7,719 bases of DNA from an uncultured Azospirillum sp. (GTDB lineage: Bacteria; Pseudomonadota; Alphaproteobacteria; Azospirillales; Azospirillaceae), in contig CALGOL010000184.1 of assembly GCA_937960755.1 (NCBI GenBank), positions 1 to 7,719 of the forward strand, read 5' to 3'. Position 1 is the first letter of the stretch. Each line of letters starts with the position of its first letter. Position numbers and translations under genes: made by a program. The notes under the pieces were generated by a model. The model saw nothing but the letters and a program-made list of their open reading frames with translations. It made no database searches and was not told where the DNA came from. Below are positions 1-5,737 of the stretch, piece after piece.

Positions 1-48
1 CGACCACCGAGATCTACACTCTTTCCCTACACGACGCTCTTCCGATCT
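1..48 (+). other. Illumina TruSeq/P5 adapter (artefact)
   Basis: These bases match the Illumina universal (P5, single-index type) adapter from its 11th base to the terminal ...GCTCTTCCGATCT, where genomic insert begins at base 49. This is not biological sequence. It is read-through adapter left at a contig end. It happens to be open in the frame of the following gene, so a gene caller could extend the protein into it. Everything left of base 49 should be trimmed. Confidence 0.98.
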
Positions 49-50
49 CG

Positions 51-365
51 GGCTACGTGGCGGCGCGCTACGGCGGCGAAGAATTCGTCATGCTGCTGCC
101 CGAAACCGACGCGGCCGGCGCGATGGCGGTGGCGGAAAACATCCGCCGCGCGGTGGTGGAGGCGGCGACGCCCCACGGTCGATCCGCCACCGCGGGGGTG
201 GTGACGCTTAGCCTTGGCGTGGCGACGGCGGATTGGGCGTCCGGGTGGCCAAGCTCACCGGATGAGCTGATCGACGCCGCCGATCATGCGCTCTACGCCG
301 CCAAGGCCGCCGGCCGCAACCAGTCCCGCCCAGCCCAGCCGCCGCAGGTTCACGCCGCGGAATAG
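51..365 (+). CDS. Diguanylate cyclase (GGDEF domain), C-terminal fragment
   Basis: This is the C-terminal part of a GGDEF domain, the fold that makes cyclic di-GMP from two GTP. The start and any sensory or receiver domain lie beyond the contig end; the GTG at 57 is internal, not a start. Visible in order are the active-site signature ARYGGEEF, the conserved VTLSLGVAT strand, and the closing ADHALYAAKAAGRN helix motif, followed by a short Pro/Ala-rich tail and a TAG stop. The intact GGEEF suggests an active cyclase. At the position six residues before GGEEF, where most family members have the Asp of the RxxD inhibitory site, this copy has Tyr (GYVAARYGGEEF). The base is next to the contig edge and may be an error. 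The gene converges on lysR with 29 bases between the stop codons, and I see no convincing terminator there. Confidence 0.9.
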   Translation, partial: GYVAARYGGEEFVMLLPETDAAGAMAVAENIRRAVVEAATPHGRSATAGVVTLSLGVATADWASGWPSSPDELIDAADHALYAAKAAGRNQSRPAQPPQVHAAE

Positions 366-394
366 GCTGAGCCGGTAAAGTCCGCGCGGCGGTA

Positions 395-1303
395 TTATCG
401 CCCAGCCGCTCCGTCGCTTTTCATTTGCGCCATCAGCCAACGGCGAAAGCGGGTCAGCGCCGGTTCGCTCCAGCGCTCCGCGCGCGCCGCCAGCACATAA
501 GGCTGCAACGCGACTTTGGTCGCGCCGATCTCGATCAGCTCGCCGGCCGCCAGTTCACGTGAAACAAGCAGATCATTCGCCAAGGCGACGCCTTGCCCCA
601 GCTTGGCGGCTTCAATGGCGAGGTGGGCATGCCACAGCCGCGGCCCTTTCAATCCGCTGGAGCCGACGCCGTCAACAAAGGCGACGCCGGCTCTGCCAAA
701 CCACAGCCGCCATTGCGCGTCGCTTTCTTCATGAATCAGCGGCGCGCGGGGCAGCGCCGCGACTTCGGCGAATTCCGGCCGTTGCGCCAGCCAGAACGGC
801 GAGGCGACGGGAAATACCCGCGGCGTCGCCAGCACCGCTTGACGCACGCCGGGATCAGTGATTTCGCCGTAGTGGATTTCACAATCCGCCTCCAACCCCA
901 ACAGGTCGGGGCGACGGTCGCCGGGGCGAACGATGATCTCAATTTCCGGCCAAGCGCGGGTGAAGTCGGCGAGGCGCGGCGTCAGCCAGCGCAGGGCGAA
1001 GCCGGGCAAACACCATAGCGTCAGCGTGTCGGCGGCGCGGTTGCGCCCCAGCCGCGCCGTCGCCTGCGCCATGTCCGAAAATGCTTTCGACAGCACCGCG
1101 GCGTAATCGGCGCCGGCCGGCGTCAGAAAAACGCCCTTGGGCGACGTGCGCGCCAAGGGCGTTCCCAACCAATCCTGCAGCTGCCGCACCTGCCGGCTGA
1201 CGGCGGCATGGTCGACCCCCAGCTCTTCCGCCGCGCGGCGGATGCTGCCGCAGCGGGATACGGCTTCAAACGCCCGCAGGGCGGCGAAAGGCGGCAGACG
1301 CAA
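395..1303 (-). CDS. LysR-type transcriptional regulator (GcvA-like)
   Basis: A 302-residue LysR-family regulator, a normal length for the family. Residues 1-62 form the winged helix-turn-helix: it opens MRLPPFAALRAFEAV, the recognition region is about residues 18-40 (SIRRAAEELGVDHAAVSRQV), and the wing ends TSPKGVFLTPAG. Residues about 90-295 are the periplasmic-binding-protein-like effector domain, giving a cytoplasmic DNA-binding protein that acts as a dimer or tetramer. The N-terminus resembles GcvA/AmpR-type members, but ligand and targets cannot be read from sequence. The start is TTG, chosen because the protein begins exactly where this subfamily does. It lies 7 bases after the rho stop codon with no clear Shine-Dalgarno, so translation probably depends on coupling to rho. 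In related genomes the rho-proximal position is usually held by mnmE and the gid/par genes, so lysR here looks like a local replacement. Its coding sequence contains a parS-like site at 551-566. Confidence 0.93.
   Translation of the reverse strand: MRLPPFAALRAFEAVSRCGSIRRAAEELGVDHAAVSRQVRQLQDWLGTPLARTSPKGVFLTPAGADYAAVLSKAFSDMAQATARLGRNRAADTLTLWCLPGFALRWLTPRLADFTRAWPEIEIIVRPGDRRPDLLGLEADCEIHYGEITDPGVRQAVLATPRVFPVASPFWLAQRPEFAEVAALPRAPLIHEESDAQWRLWFGRAGVAFVDGVGSSGLKGPRLWHAHLAIEAAKLGQGVALANDLLVSRELAAGELIEIGATKVALQPYVLAARAERWSEPALTRFRRWLMAQMKSDGAAGR
551..566 (-). promoter_or_regulatory. Candidate parS (ParB-binding) site inside lysR
   Basis: On the minus strand this reads TGTTTCACGTGAACTG. It matches the conserved bacterial parS TGTTTCACGTGAAACA at the first 13 consecutive positions (13/16 overall) and keeps the central palindrome TTCACGTGAA intact. 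It encodes residues about 246-251 of the LysR protein (within LLVSREL), using TCA and CGT codons that stand out in a G+C-rich gene. It lies about 5.1 kb from the middle of the predicted origin, where ParB sites are expected. ParB binding is inferred; parA and parB are not in the window. Confidence 0.7.
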
Positions 1304-1310
1304 GGCGAAC

Positions 1311-2567
1311 TTACTGGTTCATCGAGTCGAAGAATTCCGAATTGCTCTTGGTGTGGCGCAGCTTGTCCAACAGGAAGTCCACCGCGTCGGTGACGCCCAT
1401 CGGCATCAAGATGCGGCGCAGGATCCACATCTTCGACATGGTGCCGCGATCCACCAGCAATTCTTCCTTGCGGGTGCCCGACTTGGAGATGTCGATGGCC
1501 GGGAAGGTGCGCTTGTCGGACAGCTTGCGATCCAGGATCAGTTCGGAGTTGCCGGTGCCCTTGAACTCTTCGAAGATCACTTCATCCATGCGGCTGCCGG
1601 TGTCCACCAGCGCCGTGGCGATGATGGTCAGCGAGCCGCCTTCTTCGATATTGCGCGCGGCGCCGAAGAAGCGCTTGGGCCGTTGCAGCGCGTTGGCGTC
1701 GACGCCGCCGGTCAGCACCTTGCCCGACGACGGCACCACGGTGTTATAGGCGCGCGCCAGACGGGTGATGGAGTCCAGCAGGATCACCACGTCGCGCTTA
1801 TGCTCGACGAGGCGCTTGGCCTTTTCGATCACCATTTCGGCGACCTGCACGTGACGGGTCGCCGGCTCGTCGAAGGTGGAGGAAACCACTTCGCCGCGCA
1901 CCGAGCGCGCCATGTCGGTGACTTCTTCCGGCCGCTCGTCGATCAGCAGCACGATCAAGTAAACTTCGGGATGATTGGTGGCGATGGAATGGGCGATGTT
2001 CTGCAACATCACCGTCTTGCCGGTGCGCGGCGGGGCCACCACCAGCGCGCGCTGGCCTTTGCCCAGCGGCGCCACCAGATCCATGATCCGGCCGGTGAAA
2101 TTCTTCTTGGTGGGGTCTTCGACTTCCATCCGCAAGCGCTCTTCCGGGTAGAGCGGCGTCAGGTTGTCGAAGTTGATGCGATGACGAACCTTTTCCGGCG
2201 CGTCGTAGTTGATGGTGTTGACCTTGAGCAGGGCGAAGTAACGCTCGCCATCCTTGGGCGCGCGGATCTGCCCTTCCACCGTGTCGCCGGTGCGCAAACC
2301 GAAGCGGCGCACCTGGCTGGGGCTGACGTAAATATCGTCGGGACCCGCAAGATAATTGGCGTCAGGCGAGCGCAAGAAACCGAAACCGTCCTGAAGCACT
2401 TCCAGCACGCCGTCGCCGTAGATCGGCACGTCGTTTTCCGCTAACTGCTTCAAGATCGCAAACATCATGTCCTGCTTGCGCAGAGCGCTGGCGTTTTCGA
2501 TCTGGAGTTCTTCGGCGAAGGCCAGGAGTTCAGCCGGTGACTTGCACTTCAGCTCTTGGAGATGCAT
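1311..2567 (-). CDS. rho: Transcription termination factor Rho
   Basis: A complete 418-residue Rho (E. coli Rho has 419), the hexameric RNA helicase that ends transcription at C-rich, untranslated RNA. In order: N-terminal helical bundle (1-47); cold-shock-like RNA-binding fold with GFGFLRS at 61-67 (primary RNA site); RecA-like ATPase domain from about 130. The Walker A segment is APPRTGKT with Lys184, the catalytic Glu is at 211 (LIDERPEE), Walker B is VVILLDSITR with Asp265, the Q-loop is VLTGGVDANAL (284-294), and the R-loop/arginine finger is SGTRKEE with Arg366. No insertion is seen in the N-terminal domain. The ATG start is preceded by a weak AGG 6 bases upstream. It lies downstream of hemE-hemH-hemJ but has a 326-base leader with its own candidate promoter, so it is probably at least partly independent of the hem genes. 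Confidence 0.99.
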   Translation of the reverse strand: MHLQELKCKSPAELLAFAEELQIENASALRKQDMMFAILKQLAENDVPIYGDGVLEVLQDGFGFLRSPDANYLAGPDDIYVSPSQVRRFGLRTGDTVEGQIRAPKDGERYFALLKVNTINYDAPEKVRHRINFDNLTPLYPEERLRMEVEDPTKKNFTGRIMDLVAPLGKGQRALVVAPPRTGKTVMLQNIAHSIATNHPEVYLIVLLIDERPEEVTDMARSVRGEVVSSTFDEPATRHVQVAEMVIEKAKRLVEHKRDVVILLDSITRLARAYNTVVPSSGKVLTGGVDANALQRPKRFFGAARNIEEGGSLTIIATALVDTGSRMDEVIFEEFKGTGNSELILDRKLSDKRTFPAIDISKSGTRKEELLVDRGTMSKMWILRRILMPMGVTDAVDFLLDKLRHTKSNSEFFDSMNQ

Positions 2568-2753
2568 GGGTTGCCTATGCTTTGGCGAATCCGACCGGGC
2601 GCGGGTGAAGGCCCAAATCGTCTATCAGGTGGGTAGAATATGCAGGCTGGCGCGTCAGCAGGGGGAGAGGTCCGTCGCCGGAGACGCGCCTGTCAAAGGC
2701 CAAGCGCCAGACGGTCGAGGGTATAACCGCGAGGCGCCAGGGCGGCGCTAAGG

Positions 2754-2781
2754 AGCGGAATCGAAACCAATTGCTTCCGCT
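2754..2781. repeat. 7-bp inverted repeat at the predicted rho mRNA 5' end
   Basis: AGCGGAA (2754-2760) and TTCCGCT (2775-2781) are perfect complements separated by 14 bases. On the plus strand the right arm runs into five T's (2781-2785), the look of a small intrinsic terminator antisense to rho. On the minus strand it would form a hairpin at or near the 5' end of the rho transcript. No function is shown. Confidence 0.4.
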
Positions 2782-2788
2782 TTTTCTC

Positions 2789-2817
2789 TGCATAACCCAG
2801 GCGACGCGCGCCGTCAA
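2789..2817 (-). promoter_or_regulatory. Candidate sigma-70-type promoter for rho
   Basis: On the minus strand TTGACG (2817-2812, 5/6 to the -35 consensus) is followed after 17 bases by TATGCA (2794-2789, 3/6 to the -10 consensus). Transcription would begin near 2782 and give a leader of about 215 bases before the rho ATG. The -10 is weak, so this is a candidate only. Confidence 0.4.
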
Positions 2818-2839
2818 ACGGATTTCGCCAAAATATGGG

Positions 2840-2855
2840 GGTTTCACGGGAAACA
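2840..2855 (+). promoter_or_regulatory. Candidate parS (ParB-binding) site upstream of rho
   Basis: GGTTTCACGGGAAACA matches parS TGTTTCACGTGAAACA at 14 of 16 positions, with mismatches at positions 1 and 10. The inverted arms GTTTC and GAAAC are perfect around the centre. It is intergenic, 22 bases upstream of the candidate rho -35 box and about 2.8 kb from the middle of the predicted origin. The central T-to-G change breaks the CACGTG core, so affinity could be reduced. ParB binding is inferred. Confidence 0.65.
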
Positions 2856-2893
2856 ACGACGATGTTTCTTGATCGAAATGAAATTTTATATCA

Positions 2894-3322
2894 TCAAAAT
2901 GGTTTGACGATAACCAATATCACGATGACAACCATCAACACTGTCGGGATCTCATTCATCCCGCGATAGAAGCGATGGGAATGGGTGTTGCGGTCCTCGG
3001 CGAATTCGCGCCGCCAACGGCTCATCAGCATGTGCATCACCGTCATGCCGGCGATGGCGGTCAGCTTGGCGTGCATCCACGGTTGGCTTAGCCATTCCGG
3101 CGTCAACACCAGCATCCAGACGCCGAATACGTAAGAGGCGATCATCGCCGGGTTCATGATGGCGCGCAGCAAGCGCCGCTCCATCACCTTAAACGTCTCC
3201 GACGTCTCGGAGCCCGCAGCGACGCCGCAGTGATAGACGAACAGCCTCGGCAGATAGAGCAAGCCGGCCATCCATGACATCACGCTGACGACATGCAGCG
3301 CTTTGACCCATTCGTAAGACAT
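2894..3322 (-). CDS. hemJ: Protoporphyrinogen IX oxidase HemJ
   Basis: A 142-residue membrane protein of the HemJ (UPF0093) family, which oxidises protoporphyrinogen IX to protoporphyrin IX, the step before ferrochelatase. Hydrophobic segments at about 8-26, 53-74, 82-102 and 123-140 give four membrane spans. His10 (KALHVVSVMSW) in the first span and Lys86 (WMHAKL) are the family's conserved residues; the His is implicated in heme b binding in studied members. The ATG at 3322 is chosen because MSYEWVKALHV is the usual N-terminus and a GGGA lies 8 bases upstream; an upstream TTG at 3355 would add 11 residues and overlap hemH. It starts 14 bases after hemH, which fits cotranscription. No HemG- or HemY-type oxidase is visible here. 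Confidence 0.93.
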   Translation of the reverse strand: MSYEWVKALHVVSVMSWMAGLLYLPRLFVYHCGVAAGSETSETFKVMERRLLRAIMNPAMIASYVFGVWMLVLTPEWLSQPWMHAKLTAIAGMTVMHMLMSRWRREFAEDRNTHSHRFYRGMNEIPTVLMVVIVILVIVKPF

Positions 3323-3336
3323 CGGAAATTTCCCGT

Positions 3337-4398
3337 TTAGCCGCAGGACGAGCAAGCGCCTTTATTGCCGGAACAGCCCTGTTCGATCTGCCCGGCGGGG
3401 GCGCGGCGGTCGCGCTGTTCGATCATCCCGTCGACCCGCTGGGCTAGGCCGGCGATAAAATCTGGGTGAGTTCCGACCGCCGGCACGCGGAAAAAGGCCG
3501 GCACGCCCGCCTCTTTCGCCAAATGGCGATACTCGATCTCAATTTCCACCAGCGTTTCGGAATGATCCGACACGAAAGCGATGGGAGCCACGACCAGCGG
3601 CACTTTATCGGCCGCAGCGCGACGGATTTCATCGTCGGTGGACGGGCCGATCCATTCCAACGGGCCGACCCGGCTTTGATAGCAATTGACCCAATCCAGC
3701 CCGTCGATATTCAGCGCTTCAGCGATCGAAGCGGCGGTCTGCTCGCACTGCCACTGATAGGGGTCGCCGCCGGCGATAATTTTTTTCGGCAGACCGTGCG
3801 CCGACATCAGCACCCGCGGCTTGCCGAAAGCGCACGCCTCGTCATACGCCTTGCGGATCAGTTCGGCTTGCGCGGCGATGAACCCTTCGTCATCGGGATA
3901 GCTCAGCGCCATGCGGGTGGGAACGGCGAGACCGACCGCCTTGGCCGCTTCATGCCACGCCTTCACCGACGAACCGGTCGTCGTGCTGGAATACTGCGGG
4001 TAGAGCGGCAGCAGCACCACCAAATCGGGGCGGAATTCTTTGACCTGCGTCGCCGCTTCAAAACTCATCGGATGCCAATAGCGCATGGCGATGAAGCAGC
4101 GCACCTGCCGCCCTTCGCCCTGCAACGCCGCCTCCAACGCTTGGGCTTGGGCTTGGGTGTTAGGCAGCAACGGGGAACCGCCGCCGAGGTGGGCGTAAAT
4201 CTCCCCTGCCGGCTTGGACCGCCGCCACGAGATCAGATGCGCGAGCAGCGTGCGGAACGGGTTGGGAACCTGAATGATCGCCGGATCATTGAACAGATTG
4301 AACAGGAACGGCCGCACCGCTTCCGGCCGGTCCGGGCCGCCCAGGTTGAACAGCACGACGGCGACGCGGCGAGGATTTGCTGCGGCGAGAGACGTCAT
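3337..4398 (-). CDS. hemH: Ferrochelatase
   Basis: A complete ferrochelatase of 353 residues, which inserts Fe(II) into protoporphyrin IX as the last step of protoheme synthesis. Family marks in order: VVLFNLGGPD near the N-terminus; PLYPQYSSTTTGSS about 131-144; the catalytic His in SAHGLPKKI (His201); WVNCYQSRVGP about 236-246; and SDHSETLVEIEIEY with the conserved Glu281. The C-terminus GCSGNKGACSSCG carries three cysteines (342, 349, 352; C-X6-C-X2-C), the arrangement of [2Fe-2S]-containing ferrochelatases known from Caulobacter and mycobacteria. The position of the internal fourth ligand of the human enzyme (in QYSC) is Ser here, so another Cys must serve. Tandem ATGs occur at 4401 and 4398; I chose 4398 because GGAG lies 5 bases before it but only 2 before 4401. 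It is 48 bases downstream of hemE. Confidence 0.98.
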   Translation of the reverse strand: MTSLAAANPRRVAVVLFNLGGPDRPEAVRPFLFNLFNDPAIIQVPNPFRTLLAHLISWRRSKPAGEIYAHLGGGSPLLPNTQAQAQALEAALQGEGRQVRCFIAMRYWHPMSFEAATQVKEFRPDLVVLLPLYPQYSSTTTGSSVKAWHEAAKAVGLAVPTRMALSYPDDEGFIAAQAELIRKAYDEACAFGKPRVLMSAHGLPKKIIAGGDPYQWQCEQTAASIAEALNIDGLDWVNCYQSRVGPLEWIGPSTDDEIRRAAADKVPLVVAPIAFVSDHSETLVEIEIEYRHLAKEAGVPAFFRVPAVGTHPDFIAGLAQRVDGMIEQRDRRAPAGQIEQGCSGNKGACSSCG

Positions 4399-4403
4399 CA
4401 TGG

Positions 4404-4407
4404 CTCC
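4404..4407 (-). promoter_or_regulatory. hemH Shine-Dalgarno (GGAG)
   Basis: GGAG on the minus strand is 2 bases from the first ATG (4401) and 5 bases from the second (4398). This favours the second as the used start. Confidence 0.5.
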
Positions 4408-4446
4408 GCGGGGTTGTGAGCGTGGGTCAGCCGACGATACGTCGCT

Positions 4447-5487
4447 TCACTCCCCCCGGATCAACGCGGCGAGCTGTGCGACGTGTTCTGGCGGCGTCGA
4501 CGGCACGACGCCATGGCCGAGATTGAAGATATAGGGCCGCCCGGCGAAAGCGCGCATGATTTCCCCCGCCGCGGCGCGCATGGCTCCCCCGCCTGCGACC
4601 AAATGGATCGGATCGAGGTTGCCCTGCACCGGCTTGAGCGGCTGCAAATGCTCCGCCGCCCAAGCGACCGGCACCGTCGTGTCGAGGCCGACCGCGTCGA
4701 CGCCGGAATCTTGCACATAATCCTGGTAACAGAACCCCGCGCCGCGGGGAAAACCGATGATCGGCAGGTTGGGGTGAACCGCCTTGACCGCGTCGACGAT
4801 GCGCCGCGTCGGCGCGATCACCCAGCGACGGAACTCCCCCGCCGGCAGCACGCCAGCCCAGGAATCGAACAATTGCAGCGCTTCCGCCCCGGCTTCAGCC
4901 TGCTTCAGCAAGTACGAGATCGTCGCTTCGACGATCAGATCGATCAGCTTTTGAAAACCGGTCGGATCGCCGTAGGCCCAGCGCTTGACGTGGATGAACT
5001 CTTTTGAGCCGCCGCCTTCCACCATGTAGCAGGCGATGGTCCACGGCGAACCGGCGAAGCCGATCAGCGCGGTGGTCTTGGGGATCGCCGCCGACAGCCG
5101 GTTGACCGTCTCATAAACTGGTCCCAGCCGATCATGCAGCTTGTCTAGCGACAACCGCTTCAGATCATCGACGCTGCGCACCGGCTCCAGCTTCGGGCCT
5201 TCGCCTTCGGTGAAGGTCAAGGGCTGGCCCATGGCGTGAGGCGTCACCAGGATGTCGGAAAACAGAATGGCGGCGTCCATGCCGTAGCGCCGCAACGGCT
5301 GCAAGGTCACCTCGACGGCGAAATCCGGATTGTAGCACATGTCGAGAAAACCGCCGGCCTTGGCGCGCAGCTCGCGATACTCGGGCAGATAGCGGCCGGC
5401 CTGACGCATCAGCCAGAACGGCGGCCGTTCGGCGGCGACGCCGTTAAGGGCTGCGAGAAAGGGCTTAGTCGGGGCGGCGGCGGACAT
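4447..5487 (-). CDS. hemE: Uroporphyrinogen decarboxylase
   Basis: A complete 346-residue HemE (E. coli HemE is 354), the cofactor-free cytoplasmic enzyme that decarboxylates the four acetate side chains of uroporphyrinogen III to give coproporphyrinogen III. The N-terminal signature FWLMRQAGRYLPEYR places the substrate-binding arginines at 28 and 32. FSDIL gives Asp78 (equivalent to human Asp86), CYMVEGGGSK gives Tyr154, LFDSWAG gives Ser209, and FNLGHGV gives His325. No key residue is missing. The start at 5487 is chosen because AGGTGA lies 7 bases upstream and the protein then begins MSAAAPTKPF, normal for the family; an in-frame ATG at 5616 would add 43 unrelated residues encoded by origin DNA. 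It heads the leftward hem block and is the classic left neighbour of oriC in alphaproteobacteria. Confidence 0.98.
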   Translation of the reverse strand: MSAAAPTKPFLAALNGVAAERPPFWLMRQAGRYLPEYRELRAKAGGFLDMCYNPDFAVEVTLQPLRRYGMDAAILFSDILVTPHAMGQPLTFTEGEGPKLEPVRSVDDLKRLSLDKLHDRLGPVYETVNRLSAAIPKTTALIGFAGSPWTIACYMVEGGGSKEFIHVKRWAYGDPTGFQKLIDLIVEATISYLLKQAEAGAEALQLFDSWAGVLPAGEFRRWVIAPTRRIVDAVKAVHPNLPIIGFPRGAGFCYQDYVQDSGVDAVGLDTTVPVAWAAEHLQPLKPVQGNLDPIHLVAGGGAMRAAAGEIMRAFAGRPYIFNLGHGVVPSTPPEHVAQLAALIRGE

Positions 5488-5494
5488 GATCGGA

Positions 5495-5500
5495 TCACCT
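5495..5500 (-). promoter_or_regulatory. hemE Shine-Dalgarno (AGGTGA)
   Basis: AGGTGA on the minus strand, 7 bases before the ATG at 5487, is a good match to the anti-Shine-Dalgarno and fixes the hemE start. Confidence 0.75.
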
Positions 5501-5523
5501 GCATTGACGTCGGAACGCACCCC

Positions 5524-5556
5524 ATTCACTAAACGTTTTATATTTGAAAGAAAAGA
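5524..5556. other. Candidate DNA unwinding element
   Basis: 26 of 33 bases are A or T, in a strongly G+C-rich window. The tract sits about 20 bases from the first DnaA box (5576-5584), between it and hemE, the usual relation of an unwinding element to its boxes. A purine-only run (5546-5564) joins the tract to the box. The hemE -10 candidate lies inside it. Confidence 0.5.
5537..5542 (-). promoter_or_regulatory. Candidate hemE -10 element
   Basis: The minus strand reads TATAAA (5/6 to TATAAT), giving a start near 5530 and a leader of about 43 bases. No good -35 is found 16-18 bases upstream, so the promoter is weakly supported or needs an activator. It overlaps the candidate unwinding element, linking hemE transcription to the origin. 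Confidence 0.3.
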
Positions 5557-5575
5557 GGAAGGGGTAGTGGGGCCC

Positions 5576-5584
5576 TGTGGATAT
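5576..5584 (-). promoter_or_regulatory. DnaA box (8/9)
   Basis: Minus strand ATATCCACA, one mismatch (first base) to TTATCCACA. It is the box nearest the A+T-rich tract. Confidence 0.7.
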
Positions 5585-5631
5585 CGGGGATGCGCCTTAT
5601 TCCCATATTCATGCACAAATGGACTCGGGTG

Positions 5632-5640
5632 TTATCCACC
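5632..5640 (+). promoter_or_regulatory. DnaA box (8/9)
   Basis: Plus strand TTATCCACC, one mismatch (last base) to TTATCCACA. Confidence 0.7.
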
Positions 5641-5709
5641 GCGGCCACGGCTGTGGACTGAACGGCGGAGCTTTCCCGATGAACCGCGGAAATGCTAAGC
5701 TTTTTGATC

Positions 5710-5718
5710 TGTGGAAAA
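5710..5718 (-). promoter_or_regulatory. DnaA box (8/9)
   Basis: Minus strand TTTTCCACA, one mismatch to TTATCCACA and a full match to the relaxed consensus TTWTNCACA. A 12-base direct repeat begins 4 bases downstream. Confidence 0.7.
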
Positions 5719-5737
5719 TGGGGAAAAACGGCGTTTT

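Larger units (their letters stand above)
2568..2893 (-). other. hemJ-rho intergenic region / rho leader
   Basis: This is 326 bases without a convincing gene. Read on the minus strand it holds, in order, an A+T-rich end after hemJ, the parS-like palindrome, a TTGACG-N17-TATGCA promoter candidate, a 7-bp inverted repeat at the predicted mRNA 5' end, and a C-rich, G-poor stretch (2627-2675: 23 C and 8 G in 49 bases). A 93-codon open frame crosses it, but it needs a TTG start inside the parS-like site and resembles no family I know. The C-rich segment would suit Rho loading and hence rho autoregulation, which is established in E. coli and only inferred here. Confidence 0.6.

Noticed and set aside
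366..403. Bidirectional terminator between the GGDEF gene and lysR
   Set aside because: Only a 4-bp GGCG/CGCC stem with a 7-base loop and an 8-bp CCGCGCGG palindrome are present, with no T-run on either strand.
1843..1858. CACGTG core inside rho as a third parS
   Set aside because: Outside the core it matches parS poorly (about 8 of 16).
2575..2856. 93-codon minus-strand open frame in the rho leader as a leader peptide gene
   Set aside because: It needs a TTG start inside the parS-like site, shows no recognisable domain or ribosome-binding site, and begins upstream of the candidate rho promoter.
3323..3355. Longer hemJ start at the TTG at 3355
   Set aside because: It would overlap the end of hemH; the ATG at 3322 gives the normal HemJ N-terminus and has a GGGA at proper spacing.
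3466..4419. Long plus-strand open frame opposite hemH, and similar long frames opposite rho and hemE
   Set aside because: They are mirror frames produced by G+C-rich codon use in the real genes; their translations look like no family and are rich in Arg, His and Gln.
5488..5616. Longer hemE start at the ATG at 5616 (adds 43 residues)
   Set aside because: The added residues resemble nothing in HemE, run through the origin's A+T-rich tract and DnaA box, and the ATG at 5487 has a good AGGTGA Shine-Dalgarno.
5652..5660. TGTGGACTG as a DnaA box
   Set aside because: Only 6/9 to the consensus; it keeps TGTGGA but lacks the TTA end.
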